From Cystobacter fuscus DSM 2262 (GTDB lineage Bacteria > Myxococcota > Myxococcia > Myxococcales > Myxococcaceae), in assembly GCF_000335475.2 (NCBI RefSeq), contig NZ_ANAH02000007.1, forward strand, positions 186,001-250,000: a stretch of 64,000 bases of DNA, written 5' to 3'. The translations under genes were made by a program, and so were the position numbers. The notes under the pieces were generated by a model that worked only from the letters and a program-made list of their open reading frames with translations, was not told the DNA's origin and did not search any database. How positions within the stretch are numbered: the first letter of the stretch is position 1; each line of letters starts with the position of its first letter. Below, piece by piece: positions 1 to 8,079 of the stretch.

Positions 1-1005
1 GTCCAGGCCGACCATCGCCTTGGCGCCCATGCCCTCACCGGGGGTGTGGAGCTGCTCGGGGAAAGGCTCACCTCGGCGCGGCTCGACCAGAGTCCCGTGC
101 AGCGCCTCCGGGGCGCCGCCTTCCTCCAGGACGAGTGGGACGTGACCCTGGGCGCGGCCGGCACGGGGCCGAAGCTGAAGATCGCCCCCGGCTTCCGCTT
201 CGATCTGGACTCGCAGTTCGGCGGAGCGCCTTCACCCCGGCTCGCGCTCAAGCTGGATCCGAGCCCGGCCCTCACCGTGCGCGCCTCGGCGGGACTCGGC
301 TTCCGCCCACCCTCGTTCCAGGAACTCTACCTGCGCTTCTCCAACACGGGCATCGGCTACGTGGTCTCGGGCAACCCCGAGCTCACGGCCGAGCGCTCCG
401 TGGGCGTGAATGTCGGCGTGGACTGGCGGCCGCCGATCGACGGGTGGCTCTTCTCCGCGAGCGGCTTCCACACCCAGCTGCGCAACCTCATCAACGTCAC
501 CGCCACGGGCGAGCCGAACCCCGACAACCCCGTCACCTTCAACTACGAGAACGTGGCGCGCGCCTATACCCAGGGCATCGAGCTCAACGGCCGCTTCCGG
601 CTGCCCGTGCGCTCGACGTACCTGGACCTGGCGTACATGTTCCTGGACGCGAGGGACCGCACCCGGAACCGGCCGCTGGAAGGCCGCTCGCGGCACCGCG
701 TCAACGCGCAGCTGTCCACGCGCTACCGACCGCTCAACCTCGAGGCCGTGGTGCGCGGCTCGTGGGTGAGCGCGCGGCCCTACTACCTGGGCGTGGGCGG
801 AGGCTTCGCCAACGTGATCGGCGCCGGGGAGGAGACGCGCGTGGGCGTGCCCGCCTACTTCGATCTCGAGGCCCAGGTGACGTACCACTTCAAGGCGGGA
901 TTCGAATTCTTCGTCAACGGTTACAACCTGTTCAACGCGGGCGATCAGCAGTTCAACCCGCGCCCGCCACGCGGCGTGCTCGGGGGTGTGCAATGGGAAT
1001 ACTGA
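1..1005 (+). CDS. TonB-dependent outer-membrane receptor, C-terminal part (5' end outside window)
   Basis: The frame is open from the first base, so this is the last 334 residues of a longer protein whose plug domain lies upstream of the window. Two receptor-barrel signatures are visible: GFRPPSFQELYLRFSN (the 'FRAPS.EELY' motif of siderophore, heme and cobalamin receptors) and GNPELTAERS (the 'NP.LKPE' motif). Alternating amphipathic strands follow, and the protein ends in an aromatic-rich strand (QWEY), as outer-membrane barrels do. The role would be TonB/ExbBD-energised uptake of a metal chelate. The next gene starts inside this one (ATG at 993) and encodes an HmuY-type lipoprotein, which suggests heme or a related metal complex as substrate; that is inference. 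Confidence 0.9.
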   Translation, partial: VQADHRLGAHALTGGVELLGERLTSARLDQSPVQRLRGAAFLQDEWDVTLGAAGTGPKLKIAPGFRFDLDSQFGGAPSPRLALKLDPSPALTVRASAGLGFRPPSFQELYLRFSNTGIGYVVSGNPELTAERSVGVNVGVDWRPPIDGWLFSASGFHTQLRNLINVTATGEPNPDNPVTFNYENVARAYTQGIELNGRFRLPVRSTYLDLAYMFLDARDRTRNRPLEGRSRHRVNAQLSTRYRPLNLEAVVRGSWVSARPYYLGVGGGFANVIGAGEETRVGVPAYFDLEAQVTYHFKAGFEFFVNGYNLFNAGDQQFNPRPPRGVLGGVQWEY

Positions 1006-1616
1006 CGCGACTTCACGGAGCGCGGCCCTGGCTGGGGCCGATGATGGGGCTGCTGCTGGCGGCGTGCGCGCCGGACCTGCGCGAGGACTACCCCTTCGAT
1101 GGCCAGCTCAACACCGGGCCGCTCGTCGAGGTGACACCCCAAGAGGACGGCAGCCACGTCGCCCTCATCGACGCGACGAACAAGTCCGCCCAGGTCTACT
1201 TCGACATCGACGAGGGCCGGGAGATGAAGACCGACGAGGCCCTGGAGAGCAACGAGTGGGACCTGGCCTTCCAGCGCTTCACCATCACGATGAACGGAGG
1301 CGGCGGCAACCCGGCGGGCTCGGTGCGCGTGGCGGTGCTCCAGGGACAGGGCTGGGACGCGCTCACGCAGGCGCCCGCCGAGGGCTACCAGCAGGACGCC
1401 TCCGAGACGGTGTTCAACGGCGCGCAGGGCGGCTGGTACGTCTACGATCTCGTCAAGCACCGCCTCCAGCCGCGCGACGAGCTGCTCTACGTGGTGCGCA
1501 GCAGCCGCGGGCGGTTCTTCAAGCTGCGGATGCTCGCGTACTACGACGCCGCGGGCACTCCCGCGCGGCCCTCGTTCCGCTACCAGGAAGTGGCGGCGGC
1601 TCCCTCCCCTCCCTGA
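993..1616 (+). CDS. HmuY-family (heme-binding type) lipoprotein
   Basis: A 207-residue protein translated from an ATG that overlaps the receptor stop by 13 bp, implying translational coupling. The N-terminus has a hydrophobic stretch ending in LLLAAC, a lipobox for lipidation. The body has the HmuY pattern: NEWDLAFQRF near residue 90, a GGWYVYD segment, then LLYVVRSSRGRFFKLRMLAYYD close to the end. HmuY of Porphyromonas is a heme scavenger working with a TonB-dependent receptor, and many delta-proteobacterial genomes pair an HmuY-like gene with such a receptor. Whether this one binds heme is not shown; the axial ligands of PgHmuY are not conserved across the family. Longer upstream openings in this frame lie inside the receptor gene and are rejected. 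Confidence 0.82.
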   Translation: MGILTRLHGARPWLGPMMGLLLAACAPDLREDYPFDGQLNTGPLVEVTPQEDGSHVALIDATNKSAQVYFDIDEGREMKTDEALESNEWDLAFQRFTITMNGGGGNPAGSVRVAVLQGQGWDALTQAPAEGYQQDASETVFNGAQGGWYVYDLVKHRLQPRDELLYVVRSSRGRFFKLRMLAYYDAAGTPARPSFRYQEVAAAPSPP

Positions 1617-1625
1617 GCCCCTCCC

Positions 1626-2306
1626 TCAGGGGGCGTGGACTTCCGGCCGCGCGAGCGGCGTGTACGGCAGGAGCCGGGCGCGACACGTGGGGCCCACGAG
1701 TGTCAGCGCCCCCTGGGCCGCGAGCGACAGCAGGGGGCGGATCAGATCGCTCTCCTCGAGCGCGGACGTGTGCAACGGCACGCTGAAGCACAGCGCCTCG
1801 CCCTCGTGCCGGGGCTCACTCGGGGCGAGCGCCTGGATGAGCCGGTTCATGGGCTGGTTGCCCGGGAGCACGCGGAATTCGAAGCGATCCACGCCCCGCT
1901 CGCGCGCGGCCTGGACCAGGCTGTCCATCAGCAGGCGGCCGATTCCCTTGCCCTGGGCATCGTCCACCACGGTGATGGCGGCCTCGGCGACCTCGGGCAT
2001 GTCCGCCAGCCGGAAGAAGCGGGCCACGCCCAGCCCCACTTCCCGACCCAGGTCATCCCACGTCACCACGCCCAGCGCGACATGGCTCTCCCCATCCACC
2101 TCGGTGAGGTAGCGCAGCTCCTCGTCCGTCAGCCGGGGCTTGGCGGACATGAAGCGCTGGTAGCGGGCCCGCGCAGACAGCCGCCCGAACCCCTCCCGCA
2201 GGAGTTGCGCGTCCTCGCGCCGCACCATGCGCACCTCCGCCCACGTCCCATCCTCGAGCATCACCCGCTCTCGAAACCCAGGATGGAAACGACGATGGGA
2301 ACCCAT
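1626..2306 (-). CDS. GNAT-family N-acetyltransferase
   Basis: 226 residues with a Gcn5-related acetyltransferase core. After a beta strand (EAAITVVDD) comes DAQGKGIGRLLMDSLVQAA, which is the acetyl-CoA pyrophosphate-binding motif A (Q/R-x-x-G-x-G/A) at about residues 117-130. The N-terminal part (LREGFGRLSARARYQRFMSAKPRLTDEEL) resembles the acetyltransferase domain fused to acyl-CoA synthetases (Pat type) that acetylate lysines of metabolic enzymes. Here no synthetase domain is attached, so the substrate may be a protein or small molecule. It converges on the HmuY-like gene with only about 10 bp between stops. No ligand-binding cNMP domain is present. Confidence 0.85.
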   Translation of the reverse strand: MGSHRRFHPGFRERVMLEDGTWAEVRMVRREDAQLLREGFGRLSARARYQRFMSAKPRLTDEELRYLTEVDGESHVALGVVTWDDLGREVGLGVARFFRLADMPEVAEAAITVVDDAQGKGIGRLLMDSLVQAARERGVDRFEFRVLPGNQPMNRLIQALAPSEPRHEGEALCFSVPLHTSALEESDLIRPLLSLAAQGALTLVGPTCRARLLPYTPLARPEVHAP

Positions 2307-2501
2307 GGCGGACCTCCTGCTCCTTTCCTAACAACTTGAGACTCACGCCGCATCGCGTCAATACTTCCAGCCCTCCGGGCGGAGCCAATGGACTTCAGTG
2401 GACAGGAGGGGGGTTTGGAAGTTGACGGTGGATGGGGCTGAATAGAGGGGCGGGGTCCTCGTCCGGAGCGCCATTCCCGCTCGCCCGCCTCCTTTTCCGC
2501 C

Positions 2502-4121
2502 ATGAACACCGCCTCGTCTCCGCTCCGACTCGTCTCGATCTTCACCCTCCTCCTACTGGCAGGCTGTAACAGCGCTTATCGGGAGGCCTTCAACCGCGCC
2601 CGGGAAGCGGCGATCCGCGGCGACTTCCTGACCGCGGCGCGCTCCTACCGCGACGCCTGCCGCGCCGCGCCCGATGACGAGGAGGCCTGCGGCCGCGTCC
2701 CCCTCTTCTCCGTGAAGGCCACGGATCAGGCCATCACCACCGCCCGGCCGGGGTGTGACGCGGGCGAACTGGATCGCTGCCTGCCGCCGCTGCTCGACGC
2801 GCGGGATCTGCTGCCCGAACACGTCGAGGTCAACGCGATGCTCGACAAGGCGAGCCAGCTGCACACGGAGCGCTGCGCCAGCCAGTGGAAGGAGGATGGC
2901 TCGGTGGGCTCGGCCGTCGCGGGCTTCGCGTGCCTCCAGTCCCGGGGACACCAGCTTCCGGTGGTCGCCTATCAGGATCTCCTCGCCGCGCGCGCCAGCC
3001 AGCTCTCCGCGCGCTTCACGGCGCTCGCGACCACCGCGCGCTCCCGGGGAACGCAAGGCGCCGCCGCCGCGCTGTGGACGACGGCGCAGTGCCTGGCCCC
3101 CTCGGACACCACGGGCGCCGAGTTCCAGCGCGCGCAGCAGGACTTCTTCGCCCAGAGCAGCATCCCCGTGGAGACCCGGCTCGACGGCCCCATCTACCGT
3201 CCCATCGCCCAGACCCTGTCCTCCCCGTGCATGAGCTTGTCCTCGGGCCTGCCCCGGGGGAGCCGGTGCGCCGAGAACGGAACGGTGTCCGGCCAGCCCT
3301 CGCCGCTCGTCCTCCAGGTGGACGCGGTCGTCCAGCGCGTGGTGGAGAACATCTCCGAGGACGTGAACCACGTGAGATACGTGAGCGGCACGCGGCAGGT
3401 GCCCAACCCCAGGTTCGAGCGGGCCCGCGATCGGCTCGGAGACGCCGAGCGCGATCTGCGCAGGGCCGAGCGGGCCTTCGAGGAGAAGGACAAGGAGTGC
3501 AAGAAGAACCCGCCGGCGCACGATGCGACGTGCGTGGGCTGCCCGGACTCGCCCCCCGCGAGCACCCCCGCCTGTGACGAGGCCCGCCGGCTCGACGAGG
3601 AGCGCAAGCAGAAGGTGGCGGAGCGGGAGGAGGCGGGCCGGGCGCTGGACGGCCTCCCCGAGACCGTGACCGAGGACGTCCACGACACCTTCACCTACTC
3701 CGTGCTGACGCACGACTGGCGCTCGCCCTACCAGTTCACCCTGCACGCGAACACCCCGGGGGGCTCGCCGCCGGTGCGGGATGCCGGGGAGTTGCGCTTC
3801 TCGGACGCGGAGCACGTGGGCTTCAGTCCCGCCGGCATCTCGGCGGATCCGCTCGACGTGCCGCCCCCCCACGCCTTCGCGAACGCCTTCCTCGAGCGGC
3901 TCGCTCCACACGTGTTCGCGGCGGTGCAGCACGATGCCCGGGTGCGAGGCGCCGCGCGCCGCTCCGCGTGCAATGCCCTGCCCGCCAACTGGAACACCGA
4001 CTGGGTGCAGTGCTGGGCGGAAGCCACGCTCTGGGAGCACGGCTCGGAGCCCGCGCCCGACGAGTTCCTGCGACTCATCGCCTCCAGCACCGGAGCCACC
4101 GAGCAGCCCCGGTGCCGCTAG
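2502..4121 (+). CDS. Large lipoprotein of unknown function with N-terminal TPR-like start and central coiled coil
   Basis: 539 residues. The first 22 residues form a lipoprotein signal (LLLLAGC), so the mature protein is anchored at Cys22. The next ~40 residues (REAFNRAREAAIRGDFLTAARSYRDACRAAP, split here by family logic) read like one TPR unit. Residues ~305-345 are strongly charged and helical (RLGDAERDLRRAERAFEEKD), a likely short coiled coil interrupted by a Cys-rich loop with several C-x-n-C pairs. The C-terminal third has no recognisable domain. It stands alone between the divergent GNAT gene and the Met-rich gene. I do not recognise the family; the closest general class is envelope lipoproteins of myxobacteria. 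Confidence 0.7.
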   Translation: MNTASSPLRLVSIFTLLLLAGCNSAYREAFNRAREAAIRGDFLTAARSYRDACRAAPDDEEACGRVPLFSVKATDQAITTARPGCDAGELDRCLPPLLDARDLLPEHVEVNAMLDKASQLHTERCASQWKEDGSVGSAVAGFACLQSRGHQLPVVAYQDLLAARASQLSARFTALATTARSRGTQGAAAALWTTAQCLAPSDTTGAEFQRAQQDFFAQSSIPVETRLDGPIYRPIAQTLSSPCMSLSSGLPRGSRCAENGTVSGQPSPLVLQVDAVVQRVVENISEDVNHVRYVSGTRQVPNPRFERARDRLGDAERDLRRAERAFEEKDKECKKNPPAHDATCVGCPDSPPASTPACDEARRLDEERKQKVAEREEAGRALDGLPETVTEDVHDTFTYSVLTHDWRSPYQFTLHANTPGGSPPVRDAGELRFSDAEHVGFSPAGISADPLDVPPPHAFANAFLERLAPHVFAAVQHDARVRGAARRSACNALPANWNTDWVQCWAEATLWEHGSEPAPDEFLRLIASSTGATEQPRCR

Positions 4122-4340
4122 CGGCCAGGCGCCGGGCGATGTGCCCCCTCCCCCCAGGGCGAGCTGGAGTCCACGGAGTTCCCAGTTCGCCGTACTGAAT
4201 CCCACACGTCATCCGCCGCAAGAAGCGGCCCCTCCGTTTCACTGGAGGAAAAGAATCGGGTGGATTGTCGCGACGGGCGTCTCTCTCTACCGTTGCTGGG
4301 CCGAAGTCATACACGCAGTCCCAGCAAGCGAGGACGCACC

Positions 4341-4820
4341 ATGATGCCTGCTTCTCAGATGCCCATGCCCATGCAGTCTGGAATGAACCCGATGATGGGC
4401 GGCATGAACCAGATGCCGATGATGGGCGGCATGATGCCCATGCCCATGCCGATGATGGGCGGCATGAACCAGATGCCGATGATGGGCGGGATGATGCCCA
4501 TGATGGGCATGAGTCAGATGCCGATGATGGGCATGAACCCGATGATGGGCATGAACCCGATGATGGGCATGAACCCGATGATGGGCGGCATGCCCATGAT
4601 GATGCCCATGATGATGCGCATGCCGATGATGTGCCGGATGACGATGGAGATGGGCAAGGACGGCATGATGTGCCGGATGATGCCCATGGACGCGTCGCAG
4701 ATGGACATGATGAAGGAGTGCTGCGAGGCGATGAACTCCATGATGGCCATGGGGATGCCGATGATGATGATGTGCAACGGCATGCCGATGATGATGGGGA
4801 TGATGGGCAGCGCCAAGTAG
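4341..4820 (+). CDS. Extreme methionine-rich small protein
   Basis: 159 residues, of which I count 75 methionines (about 47%). The first two thirds are near-perfect repeats of GMNQMPMMGG, MMPMPM and GMNPMM units. The last third changes to a Cys-containing segment: MMCRM twice, KECCEAMNSM, then MMMMCNGM. I chose the ATG at 4341 because it follows GAGGA by about 9 bases and because everything upstream in frame is composition-typical noise. There is no signal peptide or membrane segment in the usual sense. Met-x-x-Met and Cys pairs are the classic soft-metal ligands of copper/silver proteins, so copper or silver buffering is the first guess; methionine storage or oxidant scavenging are alternatives. 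ATG-rich DNA is repetitive but stays in frame without a stop, which argues it is translated. Confidence 0.75.
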   Translation: MMPASQMPMPMQSGMNPMMGGMNQMPMMGGMMPMPMPMMGGMNQMPMMGGMMPMMGMSQMPMMGMNPMMGMNPMMGMNPMMGGMPMMMPMMMRMPMMCRMTMEMGKDGMMCRMMPMDASQMDMMKECCEAMNSMMAMGMPMMMMCNGMPMMMGMMGSAK

Positions 4821-4914
4821 TCCGCGCCCCACCAGGCACGAAGCACGAGAGCCGGCGTGCCGCCCCACGGGGCCGCGCCGGCTCTCGGTGTTTTCGGGGC
4901 CGCGGGAGGCCCGC

Positions 4915-5646
4915 TCAGCCGACCGTTTCCGCGTACGTCATCACCAGGTACATCACCGCGTCCACGTTGCCGGTGTTCCGGTAGACATGCGCCACGTCCG
5001 CCTCGAACAGGATGGCGTCTCCCGCGGTCAGCACGTGGCGCTCCTCGCCCCGGTCGATCTCCACCGTGCCCGACGTCACCACCAGGTTCTCCATGGTGCC
5101 CGGTGGGTGGGCGTCCGCCGCCTCCGTCGCTTGCGCGGCCAGCCGCAGCTCGTAGAACTCCACGCGCCGGGGCTCGTCGAACGGAAAGAGCGCCCGCGAC
5201 ACGAACTTCCCGTCATGGGAGGACAGCCGCTTGGACTGCTGGGAGCGCATCAGGCGGGTGCCCGTCTGGGCCGTCGTGCTGATCAGCGCCGAGAACGGGA
5301 TGCCCAACGCCCGGGCGATCTTCCAGATGACGTTGATGGTGGGCGCGCTCTGTCCCAGCTCGATCTGCCCCAGCATCGCCCGGCTCACGCCCGAGGCCTT
5401 GGCGAGCCGCTCCAGGGACAGGCCCCGCTGGGTGCGCAGCCGGCGCAGGTTGCGTCCGACGATGGGCGCCAGATCGGTGGACGCCTCCGCGTGCGCGACC
5501 TCGTAGGCCCACTCCTCCTCGGAGGTGGGGGCATCGGCCACGGGCGGCGCCACCTTCTTGGCAGTCGACTCCCGCTTCCGGCCCTTGGCCGGAGCGACTT
5601 CGGCTTCCTCCGACGAGGGAGGGGTGTTTTCTCGAACCGATTTCAC
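4915..5646 (-). CDS. XRE-family transcriptional regulator with C-terminal cupin
   Basis: 243 residues. An acidic, low-complexity N-terminus of about 60 residues is followed by a helix-turn-helix of Cro/CI type (NLRRLRTQRGLSLERLAKAS, then GVSRAMLGQIELGQSAPTINV), a linker, and a cupin_2 beta barrel near the C-terminus (HPPGTMENLVVTSGTVEI, later LTAGDAILFEADVAHVYRN). This is the architecture of small-molecule-responsive XRE-cupin repressors (SutR/PuuR type). I place the start at the GTG at 5646 because it overlaps the stop of the upstream microprotein in a GTGA arrangement; an ATG further upstream would give a longer protein with a composition unlike the family. Ligand and target genes are unknown. 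Confidence 0.85.
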   Translation of the reverse strand: MKSVRENTPPSSEEAEVAPAKGRKRESTAKKVAPPVADAPTSEEEWAYEVAHAEASTDLAPIVGRNLRRLRTQRGLSLERLAKASGVSRAMLGQIELGQSAPTINVIWKIARALGIPFSALISTTAQTGTRLMRSQQSKRLSSHDGKFVSRALFPFDEPRRVEFYELRLAAQATEAADAHPPGTMENLVVTSGTVEIDRGEERHVLTAGDAILFEADVAHVYRNTGNVDAVMYLVMTYAETVG

Positions 5647-5780
5647 GTCGGCCAGACCATGACCCACACCCACACCGGCGTCCAGCGGTGCATGGGCATG
5701 TGAGTCCGGGCCGACGAGGCCCTGGGCTCGCGCCGCTTCCGGAACTCTTCGAGGTTGATGACTTCGGCGGCCTGATTCAT
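5643..5780 (-). CDS. 45-residue basic/aromatic microprotein coupled to the XRE-cupin regulator
   Basis: An ATG at 5780, preceded by GGAGA at a good distance, opens a 45-residue frame beginning MNQAAEVINLEEFRKRR and ending in a Trp/Val-rich tail (WVWVMVWPT). Its TGA shares bases with the GTG of the regulator gene (GTGA), the usual sign of translational coupling. The N-terminal pattern 'I-N-L-E-E-F-R-K-R-R' recurs in small myxobacterial proteins as I remember them, but I cannot name a family. It may simply be a leader that sets translation of the regulator. The alternative reading, in which the regulator starts upstream and this frame is untranslated, cannot be excluded from sequence. Confidence 0.55.
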   Translation of the reverse strand: MNQAAEVINLEEFRKRREPRASSARTHMPMHRWTPVWVWVMVWPT

Positions 5781-5920
5781 GAGGGAGTGTCTCCGATAAC
5801 GGAATCATGTCCGCAGAAGCGGACGGGCGCAATATCCGTTTGAGCGGAGGCGCTGTCAATCCGGCCTGGAGGGCGGGCGGGCATCCCGAGCGTTGGAATA
5901 GGCTGCCTGCCCAGTCCCCC

Positions 5921-6154
5921 ATGTCCGGCCACCCCTTCGATCATCTCCCCGACGTGCGCGACGGCCTCACCCGGGCCGAGCGCATCATCCTGCACACCCT
6001 GCACCGGCTCGAGCAGGAGCGCCCCGGGCGCGCCGTGCCCACCGCACAGCTCTACGGACATGTCGTCGAGCAGCTGGACATCAGTCCCGACGCGTTCCAG
6101 GCCCTGCTTTCCCGGCTCGTGGGGCGGCACATGCCCCGGGCGAAGGAGGAGTGA
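5921..6154 (+). CDS. Small conserved-looking protein (77 aa), unknown
   Basis: Starts at the ATG at 5921 and encodes MSGHPFDHLP... with predicted helices: a long charged helix (RAERIILHTLHRLEQE) followed by a segment resembling a small winged-helix (TAQLYGHVVEQLDISPDAFQALLSRLVGRHM). It ends immediately before the SUI1-like gene, whose Shine-Dalgarno (AAGGAGGA) lies within the last codons of this one, so the two are probably one transcript. No family recognised. A co-role in translation control is only an inference from the neighbour. Confidence 0.6.
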   Translation: MSGHPFDHLPDVRDGLTRAERIILHTLHRLEQERPGRAVPTAQLYGHVVEQLDISPDAFQALLSRLVGRHMPRAKEE

Positions 6155-6159
6155 GGGCC

Positions 6160-6528
6160 ATGGCCAGCAACGACGACAAGTCCAAGGGGTTCCACCAGCC
6201 CTTCGCCAGGCTCGGGGGTCTGCGCGACGCCCTGCCCTCCACGAAGCCCGAGCTGCGTCCGGAGGACTTCCCCACCACCCCACCCGACCAGGGGCCCGAG
6301 CGCGTGACGGTGCGCCGGGAGAGCGGCAAGGGCGGCGAGGACTTCACCGTGGTGGAGGGACTGGGCCTGCCCGCGGCGGAGCTCCAGGTCTGGTTGCAGG
6401 CCTTCCAGCGGGGCCTCGCGTGTTCCGGAACCGTGGAGGGAGAGCGGCTGCGGCTCCGGGGAGATCACCGCTTCTCCCTGCCCGACCTGCTGCTGCGCCG
6501 CGGCGTCAAGCGCGTGCTCCAGGGCTGA
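6160..6528 (+). CDS. SUI1/YciH-family translation initiation factor-like protein
   Basis: 122 residues with an SUI1 (eIF1) fold in the C-terminal 75: ERVTVRRESGKGGEDFTVVEGL, an amphipathic helix (ELQVWLQAFQRGLACSGTVEG), and RLRLRGDHRFSLPDLLLRRGV near the end. The 'G-x-V-x-x-x-x-I-x-G-D-H-R' signature of YciH/eIF1 is present as GTVEGERLRLRGDHR. Bacterial YciH is known to discriminate against aberrant initiation complexes and is stress-related. The N-terminal ~45 residues are a variable extension. The ATG at 6160 was preferred over the GTG at 6151 because AGGAGG sits about 10 bases upstream of the ATG but only 2-3 from the GTG. Confidence 0.85.
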   Translation: MASNDDKSKGFHQPFARLGGLRDALPSTKPELRPEDFPTTPPDQGPERVTVRRESGKGGEDFTVVEGLGLPAAELQVWLQAFQRGLACSGTVEGERLRLRGDHRFSLPDLLLRRGVKRVLQG

Positions 6529-6541
6529 GCGCGGGCTCCCC

Positions 6542-7234
6542 TCACACCACGGGAGTCTTCGAGGGCTCCCCGGTGGTGGGCTCGATGGGCTCCGGCGAGG
6601 GCCCCTCGGGCGGCGGGGCGGGCTGCTCCGGCGCGGAGGGAGGCGTCTCGGGCGCGCCGCCGGGCTCCTCTTTCTTCTGGGCGTCGCGCTGCGCGCTCTT
6701 CTCCCCGGCGCGCTCGGCCTCGCGAAGGAACTCCGCGTACTCGTCCTTACGGCCGGCGGCGCGCTGCTGGGCCCGCTCCGCCTGCAGGGCCGCGTCGTGC
6801 CGGCCCCGCTGGATGGCGCGATGCGTGAGCCAGACGCCCAGGGCGAACACGGCCGCCTCCATCGAGAGGATGACCCACCCGCGCTCCACCCACCCGTCGA
6901 GGCCTTCCTGCACGAACTGAAGCGCGACCAGGAAGAGCTCCCCGGTGAGCGCGGCCCCGAGCGCGGTGGACAGGGGGCGCAATTCGAGGATGCGCGCGGC
7001 GCCGTAGCACAGCACGGGCAGCACGACGAGCACCCACAGGTTCTGCACGCCCAGGCCGATGGCGAAGCGCACGTAGCCGAAGGGCAACGCCTGGACCCGG
7101 CCGAGGAGGCGCTGGGAGAGGGCCACGCTCACGATGGAGCCGAGGATCAAGCCGAGAAACCCCAGCCCCACGGTGAACTGGAAACGGCGGATGCGAACGC
7201 GCAACGGTTCGAGAATGGCCTTCGAGGAGCTCAC
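6542..7234 (-). CDS. Four-helix membrane protein with Pro/Glu-rich cytoplasmic tail
   Basis: 230 residues. Hydrophobic segments lie at about residues 21-43 (FTVGLGFLGLILGSIVSVAL), 58-80, 88-110 and 122-140, giving about four transmembrane helices. A basic coiled-coil-prone stretch follows (RHDAALQAERAQQRAAGRKDEYAEFL), then a tail rich in Pro, Glu and Ala (APEQPAPPPEGPSPEPIEP). The family is not recognised. It converges with the SUI1-like gene (14 bp between stops). The neighbouring minus-strand gene truA is about 50 bp downstream, so co-transcription with the truA block is possible. Confidence 0.65.
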   Translation of the reverse strand: MSSSKAILEPLRVRIRRFQFTVGLGFLGLILGSIVSVALSQRLLGRVQALPFGYVRFAIGLGVQNLWVLVVLPVLCYGAARILELRPLSTALGAALTGELFLVALQFVQEGLDGWVERGWVILSMEAAVFALGVWLTHRAIQRGRHDAALQAERAQQRAAGRKDEYAEFLREAERAGEKSAQRDAQKKEEPGGAPETPPSAPEQPAPPPEGPSPEPIEPTTGEPSKTPVV

Positions 7235-7283
7235 GGGGAAGCGAGCCTAGCGCAAGCCTGACCGGGCAGGCATTCCGAGTCGT

Positions 7284-8078
7284 TCACTCCTCATCACCCC
7301 CGTCCGCCGTGCCGCCGGGGGAACGAGGGGGCGGGCCCTCCCCGTAGAAGACCTCCTCCAGGACGAGCCCGTGGGCCGGTGCGGTGGGTCCCGCGCGCTT
7401 GCGATTCCGGGCGGCGAGCACCTCGGCCACCCAGTCCGGAGAGCGGCGGCCCTTGCCCACCTCGACCAGGGAGCCCACGAGGTTGCGCACCATGTGCTTG
7501 AGGAAGGCCGTGCCCTCGACGGTGAAGGACAGCACCCCGCGGCTCTCCCCCTGGATGTCCACCCGGCGCACCTCGCGCATGGCGTGGGCGGCCTGACAGT
7601 CCGAGGCCCGGAAGGAGGAGAAGTCATGCCGCCCCACCAGATGGGCCGCGCCGCGCCGCAGCGCCTCCACGTCCAAGGGCGCGAACACCTCCCAGTGCGT
7701 GGCGCGCAGCAGCGGCGAGCGCGAGGGCGCGTTGCTCACCCGGTAGCGGTAGCGCTTGCCGAGCGACCAGCGGCGGGGATCGAATTCGGCGGCGACCTCC
7801 TCGGCCCGGACGATGGCGATGTCCTCGGGCAGCAGGCCGTTGAGCCCCATCCAGTAGGCCTTGAGCGGCAGCACGCGCTCGGTGGTGAAGCACACCACCT
7901 GCCCGGTGGCATGCACGCCCGCGTCCGTCCGGCCCGCGGCCTCCACCGGCACGCGCTCGCCGAGCAGCTTCTCCACCGCGTCCATCAGCCGCGCCTGGAT
8001 GGAGACACCATTGGGTTGGAGCTGCCACCCCACGTAGTTCGTGCCGTCGTATTCGACCGTCAGCTTCAGGCGGGGCAT
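7284..8078 (-). CDS. truA: tRNA pseudouridine(38-40) synthase TruA
   Basis: 264 residues, the normal TruA size. The N-terminus LKLTVEYDGTNYVGWQLQPN and the catalytic motif AAGRTDAGVHATGQV with Asp52 are diagnostic; the enzyme isomerises uridines 38-40 in the anticodon stem-loop. Further family segments are seen: KRYRYRV near residue 128, HDFSSFRASDCQ near 172 and FLKHMVRNLVGSL near 213. The C-terminal ~20 residues are an acidic/Gly tail beyond the conserved fold. Its start codon lies 1 bp after the stop of the kinase gene, so both are on one transcript. Confidence 0.95.
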   Translation of the reverse strand: MPRLKLTVEYDGTNYVGWQLQPNGVSIQARLMDAVEKLLGERVPVEAAGRTDAGVHATGQVVCFTTERVLPLKAYWMGLNGLLPEDIAIVRAEEVAAEFDPRRWSLGKRYRYRVSNAPSRSPLLRATHWEVFAPLDVEALRRGAAHLVGRHDFSSFRASDCQAAHAMREVRRVDIQGESRGVLSFTVEGTAFLKHMVRNLVGSLVEVGKGRRSPDWVAEVLAARNRKRAGPTAPAHGLVLEEVFYGEGPPPRSPGGTADGGDEE

Positions 8079-8079
8079 G

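Noticed and set aside
135-992. Long open frame upstream of the HmuY-type start, in the same frame
   Set aside because: Lies wholly within the receptor gene and has shadow composition (Arg/Pro/Gly runs); the lipoprotein signal at 993 defines the real start.
4075-4839. Minus-strand frame opposite the Met-rich gene (Ser/Pro/Ala-rich, also His-rich in another frame)
   Set aside because: Low-complexity shadow produced by the ATG/CAT repeats; no start signal or independent evidence.
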